DNA of 64,000 nucleotides from Azospirillum formosense (GCF_040500525.1 NZ_CP159404.1:62001-126000), one strand, 5' to 3'; numbered from the stretch's first letter, positions 32,819 through 42,048 are shown. Program-made: numbers and translations. Notes: generated by a model from the sequence alone, not told the origin.

Positions 32819-33604
32819 ATGACCGCCCCGCATCTTCCCTATCTGTCGCAGTTCTCGCTGGAAGGCCGGGTGGCGCTGGTCACCGGCTCCGGGCGCGGGC
32901 TGGGGCTGGAAATCGCCCGCGCCATGGCCGGGTCCGGCGCCCATGTGCTGCTGAACGGGCGCGACTCCGCGCGGCTGGACGCCCAGGCCGAGGCCATCGC
33001 CGCGGCCGGTGGCCGGGTTTCCGTGCTGGCCTTCGACGTGGCCGACCGGGAGGCGGTGCGGGACGCCTTCGCGCGGATCGACCGGGACCATGGGCGGCTG
33101 GACGTTCTGGTTCAGAATGTCGGGCAGCGCAACCGCAAGCCGCTGACCGACTTCGCGGACGAGGAAATCAGCGAGCTTCTGAACGTCGATCTGGCCGCCG
33201 GCCTGATCCTGGCGCGGGAGGCGGCGCGGCTGATGCTGCCCCAGGGCTTCGGGCGGCTGATCGCCGTGACCTCGATCGCCGGTCAGGTGGCCCGCGCCAA
33301 CGACGCGGTCTACGCCGCCGCGAAGGCCGGGCTGGCCGGCATGGTGCGGGCTCTCGCCGCCGAATATGGCGGAAAGGGCCTGACCAGCAACGCCATCGCG
33401 CCGGGCTTCTTCGCGACGGAGACCAACGCCGGCATCACCGGCAACCCGGCGCTGTCCGCCTATTTCGAGGGACGCACCCCGATCGGCCGCTGGGGCCGAC
33501 CGGAGGAGATCGCCGGGGCGGCGGTGTTCCTGGCCTCGCCCGCCGCGTCCTACGTCAATGGGCATGTGTTGGTGGTGGACGGCGGCGCCACCATTCTCAT
33601 GTAA
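32819..33604 (+). CDS. Short-chain dehydrogenase/reductase
   Basis: NAD(P)-dependent oxidoreductase of 261 residues with the classical SDR motifs: TGSGRGLGLEIA near 19-30, NVG near 97-99, the catalytic Ser (VTSIAG) and YAAAK. The closest pattern among well-known enzymes is gluconate 5-dehydrogenase-like SDRs. It sits 29 bp before pabB on the same strand, so it may be cotranscribed, though no folate-pathway role is known. ATG 32819 is chosen; GTG 32813 and TTG 32780 are also in frame. Confidence 0.88.
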   Translation: MTAPHLPYLSQFSLEGRVALVTGSGRGLGLEIARAMAGSGAHVLLNGRDSARLDAQAEAIAAAGGRVSVLAFDVADREAVRDAFARIDRDHGRLDVLVQNVGQRNRKPLTDFADEEISELLNVDLAAGLILAREAARLMLPQGFGRLIAVTSIAGQVARANDAVYAAAKAGLAGMVRALAAEYGGKGLTSNAIAPGFFATETNAGITGNPALSAYFEGRTPIGRWGRPEEIAGAAVFLASPAASYVNGHVLVVDGGATILM

Positions 33605-33632
33605 GGCCGGTCTTAGAGGAAGCTCCGCCGCC

Positions 33633-34994
33633 ATGCTGGCGATCCCCTTGTCATGCGCTGATCCGGCGGAGGCTTTCCGCGCCCTGTCCGGACAGCCCTG
33701 GTCGATGCTGCTCGACAGCGCCGCCCCGCACCCGGCCCACGGCCGCTTCAGCTACATCGCGGCGGAGCCCTTCCGCACGCTGGAGTCGCTGGACGGACGG
33801 GCGCATCTCGACGGCCGCCCGGTGGACGGCGACCCCTTCGCCGTGCTGGCGGCGGAGCTGGCGCGCCACGCCCGGCCCGACGGCCCGCCGGGACCGGCGC
33901 CCTTTTGCGGCGGAGCGGTCGGCTTCATCGGCTACGAGGCGGGGTTGCGGCTGGAACGCATCCGCTCGCGCCACGCCAACCCCGGCGGCCAGCCGGAGAT
34001 GGCCTTCGGCTTCTACGACACGGTGGCTGCCTTCGACCATGCGGAGCGCCGCGCCTGGGTGATCGCCGCCCGCCCGGAGGCCGAGGGCCGCGCCCGCGCC
34101 CTGGCGGCCCGGCTGGAGGCCGGCGGGGCGCCGCCCCTCGGCCCCGTCCCGGCCGCCCCCTGGCGAAGCGAGCTGGAGCGCGACGATTATCTGGAGCGGG
34201 TGGAGCGGGTGCTGGAGTACATCCGGGCCGGCGACATCTATCAGGCCAACTTCACGCAGCGCTTCCTGGCCGAGCGGCGCGCCGGGCTGGACGCCTACGC
34301 GCTGTACCGGCGGCTGCGCGCGATCAGCCCGGCGCCCTTCGCCGCCTATCTCGACTGCGGTCCCCGCCTGCGCATCGCCAGCGCCTCGCCGGAGCGGTTC
34401 ATCCGCCTCAGCGCCGCCGGGGAGGTGGAGACGCGCCCGATCAAGGGCACCCGCCCGCGCTACGCCGACCCGGCTGCGGACGCCGCCGCCGCCGCGGAAC
34501 TGGCCGCCAGCGTCAAGGACCGGGCGGAGAATCTGATGATCACCGACCTGCTGCGCAACGACCTTGGCCGGGTGTCGCGGGTGGGCAGCGTCCGGGTGCC
34601 GACGCTTTACGGGCTGGAGAGCTTCGCCAGCGTCCATCACCTCGTCTCGGTGGTCACGGCGCGGCTGCGGCCCGGCCTGGGGGCGGTCGACCTGCTGCGG
34701 GCGGCGCTGCCCGGCGGCTCGATCACCGGCGCGCCCAAGATCCGCGCCATGCAGATCATCGACGAGCTGGAGGTGGCGCGGCGCGGCGCCTATTGCGGCT
34801 CGGTCGCCTGGCTCGGCTTCGACGGCGCGATGGACAGCAGCATCGTCATCCGCACCCTGTCGATCACGCCGGATGCGGTGATCGCCCAGGCCGGCGGCGG
34901 CATCGTCGCCGATTCCGACCCGGCGGACGAGCATGAGGAGATGATGGTCAAGATCCGCGCCCAACTCCGCGCGCTGGGGGAGGAGCGGGCATGA
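33633..34994 (+). CDS. pabB: Aminodeoxychorismate synthase component I
   Basis: Aminates chorismate to 4-amino-4-deoxychorismate, the first step to p-aminobenzoate and folate. The 453-residue protein has the chorismate-binding domain in its C-terminal two thirds. The PabB-specific lysine motif PIKGTRPRY is near residue 270, and DRAENLMITDLLRND and GGSITGAPKIRAMQIIDEL follow. AGAGGA precedes the ATG at 33633. The last four bases overlap pabC (ATGA), so translation is coupled. The glutaminase partner (pabA/trpG) is not in the window. Confidence 0.95.
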   Translation: MLAIPLSCADPAEAFRALSGQPWSMLLDSAAPHPAHGRFSYIAAEPFRTLESLDGRAHLDGRPVDGDPFAVLAAELARHARPDGPPGPAPFCGGAVGFIGYEAGLRLERIRSRHANPGGQPEMAFGFYDTVAAFDHAERRAWVIAARPEAEGRARALAARLEAGGAPPLGPVPAAPWRSELERDDYLERVERVLEYIRAGDIYQANFTQRFLAERRAGLDAYALYRRLRAISPAPFAAYLDCGPRLRIASASPERFIRLSAAGEVETRPIKGTRPRYADPAADAAAAAELAASVKDRAENLMITDLLRNDLGRVSRVGSVRVPTLYGLESFASVHHLVSVVTARLRPGLGAVDLLRAALPGGSITGAPKIRAMQIIDELEVARRGAYCGSVAWLGFDGAMDSSIVIRTLSITPDAVIAQAGGGIVADSDPADEHEEMMVKIRAQLRALGEERA

Positions 34995-35815
34995 GTGTCG
35001 TCTGGCTGAACGGGCGCCTGCTGCCGGCGGGGGAGGCGCGGATCGACCCGGCGGACCGTGGTTTCACGCTGGGCGACGGGCTGTTTGAGACGATCCGGGT
35101 GGCCGGCGGCGCCGCCCGCCATCTCGACCGGCATCTCGCCCGTCTGGCGGACGGCGCGGCGCTTCTCGGCCTGCCGCTTCCCCACGATGCGACGGCGTTG
35201 GTCGCTGCCGCCGTGGCGCTGCTCGCGGCGCAGGACCAGGGGGATGGTTTGGCGGAGGGCGTGCTGCGGATCACGCTGACGCGGGGGGCCGGCGCCCGCG
35301 GCGTGCTGCCGCCTGCGGACGCCGTGCCGACCCTGCTGATGACGCTGGCCCCCGCGCCGCCGCCCACCGGGCCGGTGGAGGCGGTCGTCGCCCGGACCAC
35401 CCGGCGCAACGAGCATTCGCCGCTGTCGCGCGTGAAGTCGCTGAACTATCTGGATTCCATCCTCGCCCGGCGGGAGGCGGCGACGCGCGGCGCGGGGGAG
35501 GCGCTCCTGCTCAACAGCGCGGGGCGTCTGGCCGAATCCAGCGTCGCCAACCTGTTCATCGTCCGGGACGGGCGCCTGCTGACCCCGCCGGTCGCCGAGG
35601 GCGCCCTGCCGGGCATCCGCCGCGCGCTGATCCTGGAACGGGGCGATGCCGGGGAGGCGCCGCTATCCATCGCCGATCTTCTGGGGGCCGGGGAAGCCTT
35701 CCTGACCAACAGCTTGGGCCTGCGCCCCCTGCTGCGCGTCGACGGGCAGCCCATTGGCGCCGGGACCGTTGGACCGGTGACCGCCGCCCTGCTGAAGGAG
35801 GCCGAGGCGGAGTAG
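34991..35815 (+). CDS. pabC: 4-amino-4-deoxychorismate lyase (class IV PLP enzyme)
   Basis: Releases pyruvate from aminodeoxychorismate to give p-aminobenzoate. The 274-residue protein has the class IV aminotransferase fold: DRGFTLGDGLFETIRV near residues 22-37, the PLP-binding lysine in SRVKSLNYLDSILARREA near residue 146, and AESSVANLFIV near 180. Direct overlap with pabB makes PabC the best reading, although D-amino acid transaminases share these motifs. Confidence 0.92.
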   Translation: MSVVWLNGRLLPAGEARIDPADRGFTLGDGLFETIRVAGGAARHLDRHLARLADGAALLGLPLPHDATALVAAAVALLAAQDQGDGLAEGVLRITLTRGAGARGVLPPADAVPTLLMTLAPAPPPTGPVEAVVARTTRRNEHSPLSRVKSLNYLDSILARREAATRGAGEALLLNSAGRLAESSVANLFIVRDGRLLTPPVAEGALPGIRRALILERGDAGEAPLSIADLLGAGEAFLTNSLGLRPLLRVDGQPIGAGTVGPVTAALLKEAEAE

Positions 35816-35824
35816 GGCGCCCGG

Positions 35825-36292
35825 TTACGGGCGGAGGTAGGACCAGCCTTCTTCCTGAAGCTGCATCAGCCGGACGACGCCGGACGGCACCAGCTTGGCC
35901 TCCGGCACCATGGGCACCTCGCCCTGCTCCACGCGGATCATGCCGTTGCGGGTGTTCTCGCAGGCGGAATAGGTCAGGGTCGGCAGGCTGCCCTTCAGCG
36001 ACGCCAGCCGATCCTTCACCGGCGAGCGGTCGGCGCGCAGCATGTGCAGGCCGGGGCCGAAGGTGACCAGCTCGACCTCCACCGTTTCGCCGATGGCCTT
36101 GTAGTATTCGATGATGTTCTTGACGTTGTTCAGCGCCATGTTCATCAGCGCCGGGTCGTTGCTGCTGACCTGGATGGCGACGCGGTGGACGCCGGGCTGG
36201 TCCGCCCCGGCCTTCCGCCCCGCCATGGCGGCGGTCATCCCGGCGAATCCGGCCAGGGCCAGCGCCGCCCGGCGCGTGGAGCGCATCGCCAT
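35825..36292 (-). CDS. Exported DsrE-family sulfur-relay-like protein
   Basis: A 155-residue protein with a twin-arginine-like signal (STRRAALALAGFAG, about residues 5-18) and DsrE/DsrF fold features: VAIQVSSNDPALMNMALNNV near 38-57, and the single conserved cysteine C111 in SACENT. Periplasmic DsrE-like proteins are linked to sulfur-compound handling, but this one has no sulfur-oxidation genes beside it. GGGAGG precedes the ATG at 36292. It lies 105 bp after the protease gene and may share its transcript. Confidence 0.82.
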   Translation of the reverse strand: MAMRSTRRAALALAGFAGMTAAMAGRKAGADQPGVHRVAIQVSSNDPALMNMALNNVKNIIEYYKAIGETVEVELVTFGPGLHMLRADRSPVKDRLASLKGSLPTLTYSACENTRNGMIRVEQGEVPMVPEAKLVPSGVVRLMQLQEEGWSYLRP

Positions 36293-36396
36293 GTCATCCT
36301 CCCTTCCGCTGTGGGGGCTTCCGCTGTCGTAGCACAATGCCCCCCGGCGCCGCTTGTTCCCGAAGGGAGAGGGGGCGCGACGGAAGGGGGAGGGCG

Positions 36397-37482
36397 TCAG
36401 CGGCGCAGCGCGTGCCGGGCGGCCTGGACCATCATCATCTCCCCCACATTTTCCGGGGTGACCAGACCGACCAGCCGTCCGTTCCCGTCATCGACGCCGA
36501 CCGCGGGCAGGCTCTTCTCCTGCATCAGCCGCAGCGCCTCCTCCAGCTTGCCGTGCCGGTGCATCACCGGGATGTCGGGGCGCATCACCTCCAGAACCGG
36601 CGTGTCCGGGCCGCGGTCGCGCAGGGCGCGGATCAGGTCGTCGCGGGTCAGCACGCCGCGCAGCGTGCCGGCGCCATCCACCACGGGAAACTCGTGCTGG
36701 GTCGTCCGGATCAGGCATTGCACCGCGTCCTCCAGCACGCCGGAGGGCGGCAGCGTCTCGAAGCGGGTGACCATGGCGTCCGACAGGACCACGCCGTGGG
36801 TGATCTCGCGCATCTGCACCGCGTGCGCCTCCGACGAGGCGCCCAGATAGACGAACAGCGCGATGAACAGCAGCATCGGGTTGCCGAACAGCCCGAGCAG
36901 CCCCAGCCCGATGGCCACCGCCTGCCCGACCGAGGCCGCCACCTGGGTGCCGCGGACATAGCCCATGCGGCTCGCCAGCACCGCGCGCAGCACGCGTCCG
37001 CCGTCCATGGGGAAGGCCGGGATCAGGTTGAACAGCGCGAGGAACAGGTTGACCACGGCCAGCCGCGACAGCACGTCGATGCCGGCGTTCCGCACCTCCG
37101 CCGCCCCTGCCGGCACGAAGCCGCCGAGCGCCGCGTAGAGCAGCGCCGCGATCACCAGATTGACCGCCGGTCCGGCCAGCGCCACCACCAGCTCCTGCGA
37201 CGGCTTTTCCGGCAGGCGCTCCAGACGGGCCACGCCGCCGATGGGCAGCAGCGTGATGTCCGGGGTGCGGACGCCGTAGCGCCGGGCGGCGAAGACATGC
37301 CCGAACTCGTGCAGCAGCACGCAGAGGAACAGCAGCGAGAGGAAGACCACCCCCTCCAGTGCCGCCGGCCAGCCGCCCTGCGCGTGGTAGGCGGCGCCGA
37401 TCCACAACAGGAACAGGAAGAAGGTGATGTGGATGCGGATCACCGTGCCCTTCACGGTGCCGATGGGGATCGACCAGCTCAT
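36397..37482 (-). CDS. Site-2-protease (M50 family) with C-terminal CBS pair
   Basis: Intramembrane zinc protease of 361 residues. Helix 2 carries HEFGH (H58, E59, H62). The third ligand is in NLIPAFPMDGGRVLRA near 163-178. Several further hydrophobic segments lie between. Two CBS domains (about 235-355), which bind adenine nucleotides, follow in the cytoplasm, as in the Rip3/SpoIVFB-like group. Substrates may include anti-sigma factors, but nothing here ties it to the ECF system at 22 kb. Start 37482 is preferred because upstream in-frame residues are not hydrophobic or conserved-looking. Confidence 0.92.
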   Translation of the reverse strand: MSWSIPIGTVKGTVIRIHITFFLFLLWIGAAYHAQGGWPAALEGVVFLSLLFLCVLLHEFGHVFAARRYGVRTPDITLLPIGGVARLERLPEKPSQELVVALAGPAVNLVIAALLYAALGGFVPAGAAEVRNAGIDVLSRLAVVNLFLALFNLIPAFPMDGGRVLRAVLASRMGYVRGTQVAASVGQAVAIGLGLLGLFGNPMLLFIALFVYLGASSEAHAVQMREITHGVVLSDAMVTRFETLPPSGVLEDAVQCLIRTTQHEFPVVDGAGTLRGVLTRDDLIRALRDRGPDTPVLEVMRPDIPVMHRHGKLEEALRLMQEKSLPAVGVDDGNGRLVGLVTPENVGEMMMVQAARHALRR

Positions 37483-37737
37483 CCCGACCTCGCCTCGCGC
37501 TGTGACCGATGTGGGTGTGATCCTTATGTGGTGATCCCGGGCGCGTGGCGACACGGTGCGCCTCTGGCTGTCATCGCATCCTCACATCCTGGGTCCTCTC
37601 AACCATCCAGCCATATTTTTGCTGTTGTATGTATTACTAGTAGCGCAACTGTTGGCGATCTCTCTGATTCGGCTTGTGCTTGCCGGCGATTGCGCACTAC
37701 CATCGTTTGTATTTCGCGGGTTGAACGAGGGTATGCA

Positions 37738-38271
37738 ATGGGCTTGCTCGACAGCATGGCTGAAGCAACGATCAAAACCAGCGCCACCGGGCAAAGGTTG
37801 TATTTCCCCTTTGGCATGTTCGGCCGCGCACGCATTGTACCAAACGAGCAAGAAGAGAATAAAATAAAGGCCTTTGCAAAGCGATCAGTTGTGTTTGGTT
37901 CAATCTCCGGCCTTATCTTGTTTATGTTAAAGCCGTCACTTCTTGCGGGGCTGATTGTCATTTTCCTAGGATTGATCATCCAGATTTTTGTGAATTATAT
38001 GATGGTGCGCAAATACATGCTCTCGGATGAGCGGATGACATGGGCGGATGCAACGCGCATATCAGTCCGCAAATCCGACCGACGCAGCCTGTGGGTGTTC
38101 TTTGGTCTCAGTGTTGTTATGACGTTGCTGGGTCTCTTCGTCGCTTTTGCCACCTTCGCTATGAAGCGCGACATATGGGATATGATCTCATTGCTTAGCG
38201 GCGTGGCGTTTTTCGGCGCTGGCGCCCTACTCTTTCTATGGATGATCCGTCAGGCAGGCCGACGCGAGTGA
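37738..38271 (+). CDS. AT-rich membrane protein of unknown function, probably acquired
   Basis: A 177-residue protein, mature from MGLLDSMAEATIKTSATGQR. It has two close membrane helices (about 53-90: VFGSISGLILFML, LLAGLIVIFLGLIIQIFVNY) and two more near 121-168. A cytoplasmic loop holds MTWADATRISVRKSDRRS. Its base composition is far less GC-rich than its neighbours and it uses codons rare elsewhere in the window (AAA, ATA, TTG, TTA), suggesting horizontal transfer. GAGG lies 7 bases before the ATG. No homologous family is recognised. Confidence 0.75.
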   Translation: MGLLDSMAEATIKTSATGQRLYFPFGMFGRARIVPNEQEENKIKAFAKRSVVFGSISGLILFMLKPSLLAGLIVIFLGLIIQIFVNYMMVRKYMLSDERMTWADATRISVRKSDRRSLWVFFGLSVVMTLLGLFVAFATFAMKRDIWDMISLLSGVAFFGAGALLFLWMIRQAGRRE

Positions 38272-38289
38272 TGGACGGACTCAACCCGT

Positions 38290-40698
38290 CTACACCGCCT
38301 TCAGATGACGGACCGGGCGGCCGGGCGACAGCGCCTCGGCCGCGCGGACGATGGCCTGGGCGTCGATGCCGTGATGGCGGTAGAGATCGGCGATGGTTCC
38401 GGTCTGGCCGAAATGCTCGACCCCCAGCGCCCGCGTGCGGTGGCCGTGGACCGAGCCCAGCCAACCCAGACCCGCCGGGTGCCCGTCCTGCACGGTCACC
38501 AGCGCGCAATGGGGCGGCACGCCCTCCAGCAGCCGTTCGACATGGGAGCGCGCGTGGGGCTTGCCGCGCTCGCGCGCCCGCTGGGCGGCGCTCCAGCCGG
38601 CGTGCAGACGGTCGGCGGAGGTGACGGCCAGCAGCCCGACGTCGCGGCGGTCCTCGCCGAGCATGCCCACCGCCTCGATGGCTTCCGGCGCCACCACGCC
38701 GCTGTAGGCGACCACCACCTGGGCGTTCGGGCCGGGGCGGCGCAGCCAGTAGGCGCCCTGGACAATGCCGTTCTCCAGCTCCGCGTCCATGGTCCGGACC
38801 GGCTGTTCCAGAACGCGGGAGGACAGGCGCAGATAGACCGAGCCGCCGGTCTCGTCGCGTAGCCAGTTCCGCTCGTCCGGCTCGCCCTCGCCCTCCCGTT
38901 GCATGTAGTCGAAGGCCCAGCGCATGGTGACGGCCAGCTCGTCGGCGAAGGCAGGCTCGAAGCAGGCCAGCCCGTCCTGGGCCATGCCGACCAGCGGCGT
39001 GGCGATCGACTGGTGCGCCCCGCCCTCCGGCGCCAGCGTCACGCCGGACGGGGTCGCCACCAGAAGGAAGCGCGCGTCCTGATAGCAGGCGTAGTTCATC
39101 TGGTCCGCCGCCCGCATGACGAAGGGGTCGTAGACGGTGCCGATGGGCAGAAGCCGCTCCCCGAACAGCGAGTGGGACAGGCCCAGCGCCGACAGCAAGA
39201 TGAACAGGTTGGACTCGGCGATGCCCAGCTCGAAATGCTGACCATCGGGCGAGAAGTCCCACGTGTAGGTGGAGGGGATGCGCTCCTTCTTGAACAGGTC
39301 GGCCAGCGCGCTCTTGGCGAACAGGCCGCGGCGGTTCACCCAGGCGCCGAGGTTGGTGGAGACCGTCACGTCCGGCGCGGTCGTCACGATGCGCTCCGCC
39401 AACTCTGTCTTTTCGCGGCCCAGCTCGTTCAGGATCAGGCCGAAGGCCGCCTGGGTGGACAGCGCCTTCTGCGACGGAGCGGCCAGGGCCGCCGGCACCG
39501 GGACCGCCGCCGCGTTGTGGCGCCGCCGCCCCTTGGCCGCGAAGGGCACCCGCTTCAGGAAGGCGTCCAGCTCCGCCTCCGGCAGGGTCAGTCCTTCGAA
39601 GCGGTCCCACTCGTGCCCCGGACGGACGGCGTTGGCGGCGCGGAACGCCTCCATCTGCGCCGGGGTCATCAGGCCGGAATGGTTGTCCTTGTGCCCGGCC
39701 AGCGGCAGCCCGGCGCCCTTGATGGTGTAGGCGATGAAGCAGACGGGCCGGTCGTGCGTGCGCGCCTGGGCGAAGGCGTCGAGCAGCGAAGGCAGGTCGT
39801 GGCCGCCGAGATTGCCCATCAGAAGGGCCAGCTCCTCGTCGCTGCGGCGTTCGATCAGGCGGGTGACCGGCCCCTGGTCGCCCAGATCGTCGAGCAGCCG
39901 CTTCCGCCACGCCGCCCCGCCCTGGTAGGTCAGCGCGGAATAGAGCTGGTTCGGGCAGCGGTCGATCCAGTCGCGCAGGCGCTGGCCGCCCTCCTCCTGG
40001 AAGGCCGCCTGCATCAAGGCGCCGTATTTCAGGATCACCACGTCCCAGCCGAAGGCGCGGAAGATGTTCTCCAGCCGCTCCCACAGACCTTCACGGATCA
40101 CCGCGTCCAGGCTCTGGCGGTTGTAGTCGACGATCCACCACGTGTTGCGCAGCCCGTGCTTCCAGCCTTCCTGAAGGGCTTCGAAGATATTGCCCTCGTC
40201 CATCTCGGCGTCGCCGACCAGCGACACCATACGCCCCTCGGGCAGGTCCTTCGCCCAGCCCTTGGCCTTCACATAGTCCTGCACCAGCGAGGCGAAGAGC
40301 GTCTGCGCCACCCCAAGCCCGACCGACCCGGTGGAGAAGTCGACATCGTCCACGTCCTTGGTCCGCGACGGGTAGGACTGGGCGCCCTTGAAGCCGCGGA
40401 AATTCTCCAGATTCCCGCGCGTCTGGTTGCCCAGCAGATACTGGATGGCGTGGAAGATCGGGCTGGCGTGCGGCTTCACCGCCACCCGGTCCTCCGGGCG
40501 CAGGGCCTGGAAATAGAGCGCCGTCATGATCGTCGCCAGCGAGGCCGAGGACGCCTGATGCCCGCCGATTTTCAGCCCGTCCTGGTTGGGGCGGACGTGG
40601 TTGGCGTTGTGGATCGTCCAGGACGCGAGCCAGAGAACCTTGCGCTCCAGCTCGCGTAGGCAGGCGAGGTCGGCGTGGTTCGGAACGGTCGCGTCCAT
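38290..40698 (-). CDS. AceE/MdeB-like homodimeric 2-oxoacid dehydrogenase E1
   Basis: Thiamine diphosphate enzyme of 802 residues, shorter than AceE (about 885). It has the transketolase/E1 layout: the ThDP motif GDAEMDEGN at 162-170 with a downstream DYN, a pyrimidine-binding domain (about 420-620), and a C-terminal domain. In Pseudomonas, MdeB oxidises 2-oxobutyrate from methionine and is encoded beside an Lrp-type regulator. The divergent Lrp gene here supports a similar non-canonical role rather than central pyruvate dehydrogenase. No E2 or E3 gene is nearby. The substrate is inferred. Confidence 0.87.
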   Translation of the reverse strand: MDATVPNHADLACLRELERKVLWLASWTIHNANHVRPNQDGLKIGGHQASSASLATIMTALYFQALRPEDRVAVKPHASPIFHAIQYLLGNQTRGNLENFRGFKGAQSYPSRTKDVDDVDFSTGSVGLGVAQTLFASLVQDYVKAKGWAKDLPEGRMVSLVGDAEMDEGNIFEALQEGWKHGLRNTWWIVDYNRQSLDAVIREGLWERLENIFRAFGWDVVILKYGALMQAAFQEEGGQRLRDWIDRCPNQLYSALTYQGGAAWRKRLLDDLGDQGPVTRLIERRSDEELALLMGNLGGHDLPSLLDAFAQARTHDRPVCFIAYTIKGAGLPLAGHKDNHSGLMTPAQMEAFRAANAVRPGHEWDRFEGLTLPEAELDAFLKRVPFAAKGRRRHNAAAVPVPAALAAPSQKALSTQAAFGLILNELGREKTELAERIVTTAPDVTVSTNLGAWVNRRGLFAKSALADLFKKERIPSTYTWDFSPDGQHFELGIAESNLFILLSALGLSHSLFGERLLPIGTVYDPFVMRAADQMNYACYQDARFLLVATPSGVTLAPEGGAHQSIATPLVGMAQDGLACFEPAFADELAVTMRWAFDYMQREGEGEPDERNWLRDETGGSVYLRLSSRVLEQPVRTMDAELENGIVQGAYWLRRPGPNAQVVVAYSGVVAPEAIEAVGMLGEDRRDVGLLAVTSADRLHAGWSAAQRARERGKPHARSHVERLLEGVPPHCALVTVQDGHPAGLGWLGSVHGHRTRALGVEHFGQTGTIADLYRHHGIDAQAIVRAAEALSPGRPVRHLKAV

Positions 40699-40729
40699 GT
40701 CTGTTCCCCTTTCAACGGAACGGCGGTCG

Positions 40730-40750
40730 ATGATTGGTGAAGCCTATCAT
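40730..40750. promoter_or_regulatory. Candidate Lrp operator between the 2-oxoacid dehydrogenase and its regulator
   Basis: ATGATTGG-N5-CCTATCAT is a palindrome with one mismatch, 32 bp upstream of the dehydrogenase start and about 90 bp before the Lrp-type gene. The position suits local activation or repression of the dehydrogenase. Confidence 0.5.
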
Positions 40751-40838
40751 TTGTGCCGCGGCAGGCGTTTGCAAAGTGGCGCCTGAAACCGCGTCGGATT
40801 AGCATCGGATTGCGCAGAAGCCTTTCAGACAGCATGAA

Positions 40839-41321
40839 ATGCCGAAAATTAAACTCGACCGCATCGACCGCAAGATCCTGGCCCTGCTCCAGCAGGACGG
40901 GCGGATGCCCAACAACGAGCTGGCGGAGCGCGTCGGCCTGTCGCCGTCCCCCTGTCTGCGTCGGGTCAAGGCGTTGGAGGACGCGGGCGTCATCGCCCGC
41001 CACGTCGCCCTGGTCGATCCCGCCGCGGTCGATCTGCCGGTGAACGTCTTCGTCAGCGTCAGCCTGGAACGGCAGGTGGAGGAGCGGATCGACGCCTTCG
41101 AGGCCGCGGTGATGGCCCTGCCGGAGGTGATGGAATGCTATCTGATGACCGGCGACGCCGATTACCTGCTGCGCGTGGTGGTCCCCGACCTCGCCAGCTA
41201 CGAGCGCTTCCTGAAGGAGCATCTGACGCGGATTTCCGGGGTCGCCAATATCCGGTCGAGCTTCGCGCTGAAGCAGGTGCGCTACCGCACGGCCCTGCCG
41301 CTCGGGCATCTGGTGGAGTGA
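40839..41321 (+). CDS. Lrp/AsnC-family regulator (MdeR-like by context)
   Basis: A 160-residue regulator: winged helix at residues 5-62 (LDRIDRKILALLQQDGRMP, then LSPSPCLRRVKALEDAGVI) and an RAM domain (about 65-150). It closely matches canonical Lrp in length and spacing. Divergent orientation from the AceE/MdeB-like gene suggests that it controls that gene in response to an amino acid such as methionine or a branched-chain acid; this is inference. Confidence 0.9.
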   Translation: MPKIKLDRIDRKILALLQQDGRMPNNELAERVGLSPSPCLRRVKALEDAGVIARHVALVDPAAVDLPVNVFVSVSLERQVEERIDAFEAAVMALPEVMECYLMTGDADYLLRVVVPDLASYERFLKEHLTRISGVANIRSSFALKQVRYRTALPLGHLVE

Positions 41322-41475
41322 GTGGGAACCCACGAATCCATAAAACAGTAAATATCCAGTTCGGCGTTATTGATTGAATTCCGGCCTTCACCTGTATTGA
41401 CGATCGATTGCGTGAGTAATTTTATCATTTACTCGCCTCAAGGTTGCCGATTGGAGGGGAACGTCAAACACTTCC

Positions 41476-42048
41476 TTGCGCGGTGTGATCCCTTCAGCGC
41501 CGGCACACCCGGCGACGACCTCCAAACCGCTGGTGAGCCGGACCAAGGAAAGCGAAGCCAGCAACGGCGGCGGGAAGGCCGACCATGTGGACTCGAGCCT
41601 ATTGGCATCGGCCTTGAAAGGCGACGCGCTTTCGCTGTTTGGCGAATTGTCGACCGACGGCCGAAGCGCATTGGGTCTCTTCGTTTCGTCCGGCCAGATG
41701 CCGGCCGACGAAATGAACGACGCATTGTCCGGAAAGCGGAAGGAAACCCGCAGCCAGAGCGCGTCTGCCCGTCATCGATAAGATCGCTGGCCCGGGGCTG
41801 CGTCTGGAACAGGCGGTCGCGATCTCGAACGAGATGCGGGGCGCGATGCGGGAGCGCGGTTCGTTGACGGGGCAGACGGACGATGGCGCAGCCACCGTGA
41901 GGCTGACGGCGGACGTCGCCTTGAACAAGCTGGTGCGGACGGATTCGGAACGCGCCGCAGGCGCCAAACTGTTCGCTCGGGGCGCAAGTCCGAACGCTTC
42001 GATCGGCTGTTGAGGGACACGGCGGAAAAGGACATCGCGTCCATGTGA
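41476..42048 (+). pseudogene. Decayed gene with two compensating frameshifts, product unknown
   Basis: Three consecutive segments read like one protein but in alternating frames. Frame A runs from 41476 to about 41755 (TTSKPLVSRTKESEASNGGG, SSLLASALKGDALSLFGEL). Frame A+1 covers about 41760-41980 (RLPVIDKIAGPGLRLEQAV, VALNKLVRTDSERAAGAKLF). Frame A resumes from about 41983 to the TGA at 42048 (RKSERFDRLLRDTAEKDIAS). Frame A stops at 41781, so the full product of about 190 residues is not made. An ACG codon at 41461, right after GGAGGGGA, may be a lost start. The two shifts could be real decay or sequencing errors. No family is recognised. Confidence 0.6.

Noticed and set aside
36337..37737. 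Upstream extension of the AT-rich membrane protein frame into the protease gene
   Set aside because: Those codons are antisense to the site-2 protease. The ribosome binding site and the composition change place the start at 37738.
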